DNA from: Eleusine coracana subsp. coracana
Taxonomy: Eukaryota; Streptophyta; Magnoliopsida; Poales; Poaceae
NCBI GenBank assembly: GCA_032690845.1
Contig: CM064432.1
Location: forward strand, 56,604,071 to 56,668,070
Reading direction: 5' to 3'
DNA length: 64,000 nucleotides
This document shows positions 36,701 to 45,961 of this stretch, in pieces. The notes beneath the pieces are model-generated. The model worked only from the letters and a program-made list of their open reading frames with translations. It was not told where the DNA came from and ran no database searches. The position numbers and the translations under genes are program-made. Numbering within the stretch: position 1 is the first letter of the stretch; each line of letters begins with the position of its first letter.

Positions 36701-39700
36701 GGAAGAGAAGGCACTCCTCAAATTTTGACAAAAGTATTCCTTTTGCTTTGCTTAGCCAAGTAGCAGGTTGGTCAGATTTGCTTCTGTTGAAAAATCAATC
36801 TTATCAGCAATATGGATAATACAATGAAGGCCTTTTTCTTTTTAATATGGCCAGGTCTAAGAGAGTACATTGCAGCAAATCCCGCCTTGTCATCTTATTT
36901 GCCTTCTACAGTAGTGAAGTCGAAAGCTTCCGAGCCTTTGATCATACAGAGTGATGTTGAAGATTCTGCACCTAATGATGAATTTTATGATGCACTTGCT
37001 AGAGGTGAATCCTTTGAAGATGAAGATAGTGATGACGATGATGTTATAACTCCAAAGGTGAACTCTAAAGCTAGAAATAAGGACTGTATGACCCAGATTG
37101 TGATATTTTGTTCGGCGACAAATGCAGACCCAATTTCCTTTCTAAATCTCTGCAGGCAGGAAAACTGAAGTTGAAGAACGTGTCATGGGCTATTGCAAGT
37201 TTAGCTCTTAAGCCAACTAAAGGTCAATTATTACCATGTGATTTTTTAATTTTCTTACATTTCTGAATGTTCAGTTGAAACAATGATTGTGCAACTAAAT
37301 AACCTATGGACATGATGGACCAACGAAAGGCATAGTAGATTATAAAATGAACTAGTTGAACCACAAAACATCTGAGGTAAACTAAAGGTTCTAAGTTATC
37401 GAAGTGCTTGTGGACTATTCTATGGACATGATGGACCAACAAAAGTCATAGACTCATAGTAGATTATAAAATGAACTAGTTGAACCACAGAACGTCTGAG
37501 GTAAACTAGAGGTTCTAAGGTATCATAGTACTTGTGCACTATTCCAAGGCATCATAGTAAAATGAACCACAACTTGGTTGATTAAACTAAGTGAGATTTT
37601 TCAATGCAACATCAAATTGTACATTTGTCCTTCGTTGAATCCACATTCTAGAATGATGCATAAAGATGGGCTCTATATTGTTGGATATTATTGTTCCGTT
37701 TTTGTACAATATGAAAGGTGCTTACCTTGGTGCATTATCTTACGAGGTAGATAAAACTCACTTACATAAATGCCTTCGAATCCAGAATCCATGTTGTACT
37801 CCCTCCGGATTTGAATTGTTGATGCAGTTAACTTTTTTAGTTACGTTTGATCATTCGTCTTATTCAAAAAATTATCAAATATGTTGTTATGATTTATTTT
37901 ATCATTAAAAAAAGTTTAACCTATCTTATAATTTTTTATATTTGAATAAATATTTTGAATAAGACGAATGGTTAAACGTAGCTAAACAAATCAATGGCAT
38001 CAACAATTAAAATCCGGAGGGAGTAATATTCACTAATATGCTATTCTTTTTCTGCACTTTCAATTTTGCTTCGTTTTCTGGTTTAGTTATGTTTGTCATT
38101 TAATGAAACTGTTTGTTTACTATTTTTTTCCACCCAATCTTGAGTTTGGTTCATTTTATCCCACAGCTTCAGTCGAGTGCAGTGAGCTGGTTACAAATTC
38201 TAGTCCTGTCACTGTTGACCCAAGCCATTTCCATGGCACCCTTCAACGAGCAAAAAGTGAAAATGACCCAAATTCTTGGAGTATGCCTGGTGGAGAGAAG
38301 TTTATGATTAGAGGGAAGACATATTTGACAGATTACACGAAGGTAGGGAGTACAATTGTCATGTAGTAGTTAATCAGAAAGATAGTTATATTTATTTTTT
38401 TATCTATTATCCACTAATCAAAGAAAGTGACAGAATATTATTGAGTTTACCTCTTGGAAGATGGCAAAAGAAGTTTGTCAATGTATGCTAAATGTAGTCG
38501 CACAGTCGCACCAGCTGATGTTTGTCAAAGATGTTGCCACATCGATGTAATAACTATTATTCTGTGGTTCAGTAGTTACATTATTTTGAGCAAGTTAAAA
38601 CTTTAATAGGTGGATCAGCTAAAGTAACCTAACTTGGCTTTCAAAAAACAAAGTGAACTGACTTGAACTCTAACATATAATTATTTTATATATTATCTTA
38701 GAATTTGACTGAGATGTGCAATGGGAAAAAAGGAAACTGGATGGATATCGCCTATTTAGGTTCTTTTTTTTAACTGCTGCCATTATTGTAGAAGTTTCAT
38801 CTTCTGTATGGTTTTTATATTGGCTAGAAGGCCTGGAAAAAAAAACATGTTATGGCCAGACATTGTTCTTTATGGCAAACGTCTGTGTTTCCCTCCCATA
38901 TATTATGATATGTAGTGGTGTTAACTTAGCATTTAAACAGGTTGCTGGGGCGGATCCACTTCTAAAGCTAATTGCAGTTGATTGGTTCAAGGTTAATGAG
39001 CGTTTTGATTCAGTTGCCTTGCATCCCAAAAACATTGTCCAGGTAAGGTAGTTTAATAAGCATTACAAGTATCCCATAGTGATGGAATCAGTTTTCTTCT
39101 CTAGAATTTGTTCGGTGTTATAATGGAGTTCTGTGATGGCCTTGAATTTTCATGTTCTTGGCACAGTAGATATAAGTATATCAAAGCTCCAGTGCCTTAT
39201 GCAATAAAAAACATGTCTAACATTGTAGTTTACCTTGAATTTTTCATAGTTGTACAGTGAATATAAGTTTATCAAAGTTAGTGCCTTATGCAGTATAACA
39301 AACTAAGAAGATCTAGCATTGTATTCTCGATTTCCATAATCTAGTATACCATGTTACAGTGTCACTTCAGCAATGTATTTCTGGGAAAAAAACTAGAAAC
39401 ATACTTATGTGTATAAATGCTTTTCCTTGACTTAATATGATATTCCTGCATGACTAATTTTTCTGAAACTTTTTGACATAACAGTCAGAAGCGGCAAAGA
39501 AGATTCCTTTCATATTGGTCATAAATTTGCAGGTGTGCACAGTTTCAAATTTGTTGTATTATCTAAATTTGTAGTTTGGCTTTGTGCTTAGCAAAACATC
39601 AGATCATTTCATTAGAGGGTAGCTAACTTCATTTCTTTTTGGTGGATGGCCATGATATACAATAATATTGACTCCTTTGGATAAACATGCAGGTTCCAGC

Positions 39701-42264
39701 AAAACCAAATTATAATTTGGTTATGTACTACGCAGCAGAGAGACCAGTGAACAAAGATTCATTGTTGGGAAGATTCATTGATGGACCTGATGCATTTCGA
39801 GATGCCAGATTTAAACTTATACCAAGTATTGTTGAGGTATGCATTGCTTCTATTATGGGCATACCTTTGGGCCGTGTTACTGTAGCAGCCCAGTTTACTG
39901 TAGCGCCACGGTTAATGTGGCATCGTCCTTACTTAGCCGTCAAGTTAGGTTAGTTAGAATTAGGGACGGCTCTACCTCTAAAGAGAGGCAAGACAGTCAT
40001 TTGAAATCAAGCAATCAATCAATGAAGAAGAATTCTCCCAATCCCCTAATGTCTCCCAAGCTCTAGGCAAAGTATAAGGCCCAATTATCCTCCCTATTAC
40101 CACCAAAATCATACTCTGATATGAGCCTTAGAGAATTAATCGATTTGCTTAAGGCACGGCTAGAAGCAAAGAAGGCTGCCAACCGTGCTGGCTCAACTTG
40201 TTATGGTTGTGCCCGCAGCAAAAGAGAAGAAGGTCGAATGTGCAGCGGTGCTGGTCCAAACAGTTGTGGTGGCGCCAGAGGTGGTGGCTACCCCTTCGTC
40301 CTCACTGTTCTTGGGTGCCCTATCTGTACCCATACAGAGGAAGAAGACAAAGAAGAAGGTTACTGCTGCACCATTGCGACAATCTCCAAGTCGTCGACCA
40401 ATGGTGTGCCTCTGGTTGTGTGGAGCATGGCGAAAATGCACACACAATCCTTGCACACATCCTCCAGCCATCCAATGCAAAAGCAAGAGAAGCATCCATA
40501 CTGCTCCCTGCTGGTCCCCAATGAAATTAGCAAATTCATCAACATCAAACAGCACAGCGAGCTCACTTCTTTCATCTTGGAATATTGCTGCAAGCAGGTT
40601 GCTGATCTTTGTGCAGCAGCACCGAAGCCAAACTATCCTATCGTCATAGGGATATCAAGGTTTGCAGCCATGGCCTCCACCACAGCTCGAGGGCGAGCTG
40701 TCTTCCTTACTTAGCCGTCAAGTTTACTGTAGCGTCATGGTTACTGTAGCATCGTCCTTACTTGGCCGTCAAGTTAGGTTAGTTAGAATTAGGGCCGGCT
40801 CTACTTCTATATAAAGAGAGGAACGATAGTCATTTGGAATCAAGCAATCAATCAATGAAAAATAATTCTCCCAATCCCCCAATATCTCCCAAGCTCTAGG
40901 CAAAGCATAAGCCCCAATTATCCTCCCCATTACACTTTAGTGGCATATCATATTACCATGGATGTGATAACCTGTAAATGTGAACTCATGTACCCAGTGA
41001 TATCAGGGTTATTGGATGGTGAAGCGTGCAGTTGGAACAAAAGCTTGCCTTCTTGGCAAAGCAGTAACCTGCAGTTATCTTCGCCAGGATAACTTTCTGG
41101 AGGTAATCTGTTCATGAAATAGCAATTTCACTAAGCTATAAGGCACATTTATTGCACTGTTCCTTGTCTTGTATCCATAACATGCTGTTGTCTCCCCTAA
41201 GCTCTGCCAAACTGGTGAAGCTAAGTCCAAGGCCAATGGCCATGATTTTGTTATTTGAAGAAACAATTACTGATTGCCTTACAATCGGAACTCACCATGC
41301 AGATAGACGTTGACATTGGTTCATCGTCTGTTGCACGGAGCATTATTGGTCTAGTATTGGGATATGTCACAAGCATCGTCGTTGATCTTGCTGTTCTTAT
41401 CGAGGTAAACTCCATATTACTTATAAGTCTGCTCTGAAGCATCAGCTCGACTGTGTGCATTTATATTTTCTCATAATTTTGTTGTTTCTCACGGCATTAT
41501 TTTAAATATATTTTAATAAACTTATGCAGTAGTTATGTTTGCCTTTTGCAATGGGCATCTCTTTTCACTGCTGTTATACAACTTCCTGTATTTACTTTGT
41601 TCAAGGTTCCCAACATTTGACTGGGAAAGAAAAAGAACAAACTGTTTGAACCCTAGTTATTATTTGCACATTGAACTTCCTGCATATCACATCAAGAATC
41701 TTTCTTTGTAAGAGTCATCCATGTTGCCCAATACTCCCTCCGTTCCAAAATTGTTGTCGACATTGACTTTTTTTTGTTACCTTTGATCATTTGTCTTATT
41801 TAAAATATTTATTCAAATATAAAAAAATATAAGTTAAATTTTATCTAGTGATAAAATATATCTTGAGAAAATATATGATATTTTTTTAATTTTTTTGAAT
41901 AAGACGAATAGTCAAAGTTGATGAAAAAAGTCAATGGCGACAACAATTTTGAAACGGAGGGAGTACCATATATCCAGAAATGCGTGTATAGCTTCCATCC
42001 TACTCACGCCACAAAAAACGGAGAAAGGATTCTCCACTTGTCGTTATTGACTGAAGTCTCCAGAAATGAGAAACCTGTGGTTTGTTCAGAACAATATTGC
42101 CAATTAGCAATGGAGTGATTCTAATTTAGCTCTGCATTTCAATTACATGAACTTTAATAACAGCTTCATCTTTGCAGGCAAAGGAAGAGAAAGAGCTGCC
42201 TGAGTACATTCTTGGAACTGTACGACTAAACCGTGTGAATCCTGACTCTGCTGTATCAATATAA
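15720..42264 (+). CDS. EDR2: EDR2-like PH-START-DUF1336 protein, 22 coding exons, 768 aa
   Basis: Exons: 15720..16007, 17014..17088, 17260..17316, 17394..17459, 17940..17995, 18076..18152, 18319..18444, 19704..19738, 20188..20288, 25260..25355, 25725..25789, 26090..26161, 36599..36766, 36855..37057, 37156..37222, 38167..38342, 38941..39042, 39485..39532, 39693..39836, 41007..41102, 41303..41404, 42178..42264. All junctions are GT-AG and the phases close. Residues ~55-165 form a PH domain (YSGWVYHLGVNSIGHEYCHL), ~235-430 a START lipid-binding domain (HEWKYVRTFNGIRIFEDIAN), then an acidic linker (EDEDSDDDD), and ~545-760 the DUF1336/EDR2_C domain. Arabidopsis EDR2 (about 720 aa, same order) binds phosphatidylinositol 4-phosphate and restrains salicylate-linked defence and cell death. 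The gene spans 26.5 kb because retrotransposons fill introns 9, 12 and 19, yet the frame is intact. Confidence 0.93.
17582..17771. mobile_element. Stowaway-like MITE in EDR2-like intron 4
   Basis: 190 bp flanked by TA. Left end ctccctctttcaatttaa; right end caagtaatttggaaaatagggag, inverted relative to the left. Confidence 0.7.
19363..19495 (-). mobile_element. tRNA-derived SINE in EDR2-like intron 7
   Basis: Read on the minus strand it begins near GCGAAGGCGCTCACAGCGCA, has a pol III A box (AGCGCAGTGGTAA, plus 19463-19475) and a B box (GGTTAGACCCC, plus 19424-19434), and ends in an A-rich tail. A 9-bp direct repeat ccttaatta flanks it at 19354-19362 and 19496-19504, the expected target-site duplication. 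The layout matches plant SINEs of the p-SINE/Au type; I cannot assign the family. Confidence 0.8.
20401..20545 (+). repeat. 5' LTR of Copia I
   Basis: TG...CA bounded, 145 bp, directly followed by the primer-binding site at 20546-20557. Confidence 0.93.
20626..21474 (+). pseudogene. Copia I gag, interrupted by one in-frame TAG
   Basis: The frame opens at ATG 20626. The N-terminal part contains NYRAWRELFLTLLGKFG, typical of plant Copia gag (UBN2 domain). It hits TAG at 20944-20946 and continues in the same frame to 21474 (AIWLKIEQQFRDNKPSRALA, then a Pro-rich and Asn/Arg-rich tail). No CCHC knuckle is visible. It ends out of frame with the downstream pol. Confidence 0.85.
21471..25073 (+). 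pseudogene. Copia I pol (protease, integrase, RT, RNase H) with several frameshifts
   Basis: Protease (DWFMDSGASSHLTNN) lies in the frame 21471..22211. Integrase (HRRLGHPG...CHECQLGR zinc region, then IHCDLW and the DDE region) is in 22133..23335. RT (KWIFRHKLKADG, LLYVDDIVLT) is in 23095..24207. RT end plus RNase H (IYSDADWAGCPDTRRST, QYADIFTKGLP) is in 24204..25073. The frame shifts by -1 near 21465, ~22130 and ~23045 (a T run). A 35-bp tandem duplication (24166-24200 and 24201-24235) breaks the RT. It cannot encode a full polyprotein. Confidence 0.9.
24166..24235 (+). repeat. 35-bp perfect tandem duplication within Copia I RT
   Basis: Two adjacent identical copies start gccatgactgaccttgga and end cactacttctt (24166-24200, 24201-24235). 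Because 35 is not a multiple of three, the duplication shifts the frame exactly as observed between the flanking RT segments. Confidence 0.95.
25087..25232 (+). repeat. 3' LTR of Copia I
   Basis: 146 bp, nearly identical to the 5' LTR and preceded by a G-rich polypurine tract ending at 25086. Confidence 0.93.
26780..26911 (+). mobile_element. LTR-like end of a partial Copia element in EDR2-like intron 12
   Basis: 132 bp beginning tgttggatatatgtg and ending ttatccataaca, followed at 26912 by tggtatcagagt, a classic Copia primer-binding site. No matching 3' LTR or pol is recognised, so this is a truncated 5' end. The following ~600 bp (26924-27542) contains no intact coding sequence. Confidence 0.65.
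27543..27925 (+). mobile_element. Truncated plus-strand Copia 5' end: LTR, primer site, start of gag
   Basis: LTR 27543..27679 (tgttaggtgtatgcat ... ttatcctaaca), then tggaatcagagc (primer site with one change), then a CT-rich leader and Pro/Arg-rich sequence to ~27925, where it meets an oppositely oriented gag. It shares the segment ttgtgcatatttt with the LTR at 26780, so the two may belong to one family. Confidence 0.6.
27926..29517 (-). pseudogene. Copia gag remnant (minus strand)
   Basis: The minus-strand frame ends with a recognisable UBN2-type gag: YERWHNQVALCRYDHVLADT, then GTLSLDLQDIVRSHGGTVRE and ISEYCMKMKGMANALHDLGC. It is cut at LVLN just before the junction near 27926. The upstream ~280 codons are Ala/Arg/Pro-rich, including a partly duplicated block (28.9-29.1 and 29.2-29.4 kb share gacgacgtcgatggccgag). 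The long plus-strand frame 28407..29495 is its shadow. No pol follows, so the element is truncated. Confidence 0.7.
29504..29517 (-). other. Primer-binding site of the outer minus-strand Copia
   Basis: On the minus strand TGGTATCAGATTAG directly follows the LTR end (TTTTCTCCAACA), matching the initiator tRNA-Met primer site of Copia elements. Confidence 0.75.
29640..30114 (-). repeat. 3' LTR of Copia II with a ~540-bp internal deletion
   Basis: Matches the 5' LTR up to agacaggt (29749 against 34718) and resumes at gcaaaaggaaagtg (29750 against ~35267). The missing segment contains the TATA box. The cgcccacgcccacg tract (29848-29890) is longer than in the 5' LTR. Confidence 0.88.
30754..34575 (-). 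pseudogene. Copia II gag-pol polyprotein, one frame with three in-frame stops
   Basis: ATG 34575 starts a single frame running to 30754, broken only by TAG 34468-34470, TAG 32155-32157 and TGA 31219-31221. In order: gag; CCHC knuckle CFVCGSNEHWAKKCP; protease WWLDTVANVHVC, where the usual DTGA reads DTVA; integrase HSRLCHLNFG...CSSCVQSKQ with IHSDLCEM and RSDRGGEY; RT with YVDDILIFG; and RNase H with YSDSNWISDADE. About 1270 codons. The two later stops replace positions where family members usually have Trp. Confidence 0.92.
34609..35620 (-). repeat. 5' LTR of Copia II (full length)
   Basis: 1012 bp. Contains a TATA box CCTATAAATA on the minus strand (plus ~35169-35178) and GC-rich sequence near its upstream end. 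Confidence 0.88.
36119..36542 (+). repeat. ~211-bp tandem duplication just upstream of EDR2-like exon 13
   Basis: Copies at 36119-36329 and 36330-36542 both start tttgctagaagtactt and end cttaaac(t/c)gacttctttg, with a handful of substitutions. The second copy ends about 56 bp before the exon 13 acceptor, so the duplication reaches the branch-point area of the enlarged intron 12. Confidence 0.9.
37304..37545 (+). repeat. ~120-bp tandem duplication in EDR2-like intron 15
   Basis: Copies 37304-37419 and 37420-37545 both begin ctatggacatgatggacc and end in g(g/c)actatt. The second has a short insertion (gactcatagt). Confidence 0.88.
37799..38023. mobile_element. Stowaway-type MITE in EDR2-like intron 15
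   Basis: 225 bp between TA dinucleotides. Ends ctccctccggatttgaattg and caattaaaatccggagggag are near-perfect inverses. Confidence 0.88.
39875..40934 (+). mobile_element. TRIM-like non-autonomous LTR retrotransposon in EDR2-like intron 19
   Basis: Direct repeats 39875..40111 and 40699..40934 (237 and 236 bp) share caagttaggttagttagaat, caagcaatcaatcaatga and ctcccaagctctaggcaaag, and run tgtt...attac/tgtc...attaca. After the first repeat, tgatatgagcc is a degraded Met-tRNA primer site; gagggcgagc before the second resembles a polypurine tract. The ~590-bp interior holds only a gag-like scrap (ELIDLLKARLEAKKAANRAG) followed by frameshifted sequence, with no pol. No target duplication is evident. 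Confidence 0.75.
41734..41963. mobile_element. Stowaway-type MITE in EDR2-like intron 21
   Basis: 230 bp flanked by TA; ends ctccctccgttccaaaattg and caattttgaaacggagggag. Confidence 0.88.
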
Positions 42265-44253
42265 CAACATTTTTTTTTTCACTTTGCAACCAAAGATGTG
42301 CCGTTGGGTTGTATGTGCATAGTATCTGTAGACATGACTACATCACAACTTCCGTAAATAGGACGAAAAGAAATGTTCCATTCATTAGGGTTGTATATCT
42401 CTTGATCCAAAATTTAATAAAGGATGGACGAAATCAGCCCCACGATAAAACATATGTTGAAAAGCTGGATGTTGGTTTGAGAAAGGACTGATTATTTTCA
42501 TAATCCAAGTGGTTTAAAGTTGCATATAAAGAAGAAAGAAAAACTTGCCCAACCTAGGAGAAACTAAGTGACATGGTAAATTAAGGAATAGACATCCCAT
42601 GAAGAGGATTCGAACCTGGAGGATCTAAAGTTACATTCATAGGCTCGGACTTAGCACGACCTTCTAAGTTGTATTTTTACATATTATTATTGGATATACA
42701 AAGTCACAATTATATTGATGTACATTGAAATTCAGGTCTAATAATTGTGTCATTCCTGTATATATTGATAGGATAGTTGTTAGTGAAAAAATCCTAAAAT
42801 TTAAATTTACATATACATGTATATTTTCTATTTTAAGGCAGATGGAGTATGAAATTAGATGTGTTACTAGAAAAATGGTGTGCCATTTGGCGCACCCCTT
42901 TCCCAGCTATTATGAATGTAAAAAAAAAAAAGACATGTACATAATAAATGAACAATGTTGCAGCTTTCACGTATATAAACTTGTGTATTGCATTTCTAAT
43001 AGTCATCTGTTGGAATTGACAAATCAGTTTATTGTTAATTATATGAGCATTTATATGGATAAACAGTAAACAATTCCATAAGGCAGTGGAGCTTGGTTGC
43101 TGCCCTCGGATTCATGCATCATGCTTGATGAAAACAGCTGCCTGCCACCACGATGCTAAAGTTGTATGTGTCCAACCGGACTAGGACCACGATTAGTCAT
43201 ATGCACATGCCTCGGCACCGTCGTGGGCATCCGCAATACGCACATCAGGGGTGCGTTTGGTAGCCCGCACCTAGTCTGGTGCAGGTATCCACTAGGCCAG
43301 CTCAAAATCGGCCTGGCCGGAGTGATGCATGTTAGTCATGTTTGGTAAGTTGTAGCTGCTCGGCCTGGCTTAGATGAGAAGGTGTTTGTTAGCCTTGATG
43401 AGAGACTGGACAACTCTAACTACCACAGAGAGATGACATTTGGTAGACTGCATTGATTTGAGTTACATCACTTCTCAAAGGTTTAAGGTGAAGTTATCTC
43501 TATTCAGATGGCATGCAACGCAATAGTTTGTAAAGATAAGCATATCTTTGAAACTGAGTTTACTGTCCTTTTTCTTTGGTGGTTGATGGGTAGGCTGGTT
43601 ATAGTTGAATGCTTTAGAAGCATCTCCGTATGATGCAAATTTTCTGAAGCAAGCCCCTGGATATCCATTAACTTCCTTGCAGCAACTCTCCCAAGTTGCA
43701 TGCAGTCCAGGCCGCCTGCCCGTGAAAAGAACATACCATGTCATTCTGCAATTTGATAGCAAACATAAGTGTGTTTCAAATGAGTAAGCCTCGGAAAGTG
43801 TCATTAACTACTTGGGTTTAGGGTATGAGGATCAAGTGAGATAGGTTGATGTGCAAGCTATGTGCACCGGATCTCTAAACCCTAAACCCAAATTTCATAT
43901 GGCCATTCATCATTGGCATGAACTCAGAACAACAATGATTGAAATGTTAATCAAAAATATCCACCAATGTTTAGAAGCAAACTACATACACAATGGGGGA
44001 ATGGTGTCACAAGTTTTCATTTACTTGTGCAACTATTCCCCATTGAGCTATATAAAAACTTAGGCAATAACAACACAAAACAACAGATGAAGGAGGCCAC
44101 CAGATCATAGTCTCAAGCATGTCAATTGTCATCATAGGCAAACAGAGGAGGCAGGGAAAAGCAAACCAAATCATAGAAGCACTAAGCAAGCATAATGAAT
44201 CTATAATATTACAATACCAATAAGTACAGAATTCAAGTAATCTAAAGGACCAC
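42265..44253. other. Intergenic region after the EDR2-like gene
   Basis: AT-rich sequence with the EDR2-like 3' UTR at its left end. A fragment at ~43246 (ggtgcgtttggtagcccgca) resembles a transposon terminus but I cannot find its partner. No gene is supported. Confidence 0.45.
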
Positions 44254-45830
44254 TGTTCGCACTTCCTAAGTGCCCCTTTTATATGTGAATATCACCCCAA
44301 TTAGAGTATAATTGATACTAATTTAGGTCATTTACCTATGATATTACCTATATATTTGTATATGCGTTGTTTTGGAGCATTATTGCAGAAACAGGTAAAA
44401 TTGACTATTAAAGTGATGCTGGACAAGACATGAGTCCAGAATCGACGAAAAATACTGAAGAAGCCCAGTGCGCCGATCGGCGCCAGCCTATGAGTCGATC
44501 GGCGTAAGGGTATTTTGGCCCACAGAAGTGGCCGAGGCCCATTCCGATGGAAGTTTATCTGCGCAAGACACTTGAAGATATTTGCTTAGAAGATTTATGG
44601 AACTTCAAGATCTCAACATGTGGTACAAGACTTTATCTCGAAGGAAAAGGCCCACATGGTAGCTATGGAAGACAGAGGAACCGACTTGGAGCAGAAATCA
44701 GATAGAACACGGCTTGCGCTGATCGGCGCAATCCTGCGCTGATCGGCGCAACCGACTTATTTGCTAGAAACCGAGTCCTTCACGAGTAGAACCCCTATAT
44801 ATACTTGTAACCCCTAGCCGCGATCAGTTCCCCGAGGAGGAGGCAATAGAGGGACAACAGATTCGTGAGTTAGAGCCACCGGGGCTTGCCCCGTTAGAAT
44901 AGATCTCTAGTTGAGTTTCAAGAACCATTGGTGTAAGAGTTGATCCGTCAAGGTAGGCCATCTCGACGGTGATGAATCTTACTCTATGTATCTCAAGGAT
45001 GATTGAATATATTGATGATGATTTTGGTCATTTATCTGTCTTGATTCTATAATCATGCATGTGCTTATTCTCATCGCTTAGTTCTAGGCTAAGTAAGTTG
45101 ATATTATCTTAATCATGGTGATTAGGATAGTATTCAGACATTGTATTGATTATGGTTGCTTGATGATGCCGGTAGTGTGGTTTAGCGGTGATAGCACTAA
45201 ACCTGCACAGCACTATTGGATAGTTGAGTAGGGTAAGATACTCGCGTGATTAAGGGTTTCCTCTCGGCAGCGATAAATCAGGAGCCGCTCGGAAAGCAGG
45301 GTGGTCTTATTCATTATAGGTTTTCATTGATTCATATAATTATCCATTATGATGTTGTTTAATTAGACTATCTCGTTACGATCTCACTAGTAGATATCTG
45401 GCTACTCACCGAATAATTTTAGCTTTGGCTTTGACTTGCAGTCTAGTTCAACTTCGCTAGAGTGCCGATCGGCTCAACATCTGCGCCGATCGGCTCAACA
45501 ACTTAGATCCGTAACAGTGCCAATCAGGTCAACACCTACGCCAATCGGCTCAACAACTTAGATCTGCAATAGTGCCAATTGGCTCAACCCTGCGCCGATC
45601 GGCACAACAACATAATTGCTGTCTGGCGTACCTTTGTGCTGGCCAATCTCTCTTTCATACAACCTAAACTTGATAGTAGCCTTGATTAGATCTTTTACTG
45701 TTAACATTGTTTAATTATCCCTAAGGTCTTAGTGGTTCGATAATACCTTGGAATACTCTAAGGGAAAAAGTGCTACAACTGTACACCTTCCTCTTGCGAT
45801 ATATAAGTGGGTGCATAGTAACGACCAACA
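44254..45830 (+). repeat. 5' LTR of the Athila-like element (left edge approximate)
   Basis: The right edge is set by ...cgaccaaca a few bases before the primer site. The left edge is placed at tgttcgcacttcc, the nearest TG start; no second LTR is available for comparison. A TATA box (tatatata, 44796-44803) precedes a plausible transcript start. Confidence 0.5.
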
Positions 45831-45842
45831 AGCACATTTTTC

Positions 45843-45860
45843 TGGCGCCGTTGCCGGGGA
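45843..45860 (+). other. Primer-binding site, tRNA-Asp type
   Basis: tggcgccgttgccgggga is complementary to the 3' end of plant tRNA-Asp, the primer typical of Athila/Tat-lineage Gypsy elements. Confidence 0.88.
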
Positions 45861-45961
45861 CCATAGCAGGTTTTTGAACATTGTTTGATGTATTAGTGTT
45901 TAGTCATTGTGCTTTACTTGTCTTTTTAGTACATATATACTGTTAAGTAAAATTAATAGGT

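Noticed and set aside
42600..42660. tRNA-like B box (gattcgaacctgg)
   Set aside because: No matching A box or cloverleaf could be built around it; possibly an old SINE remnant.
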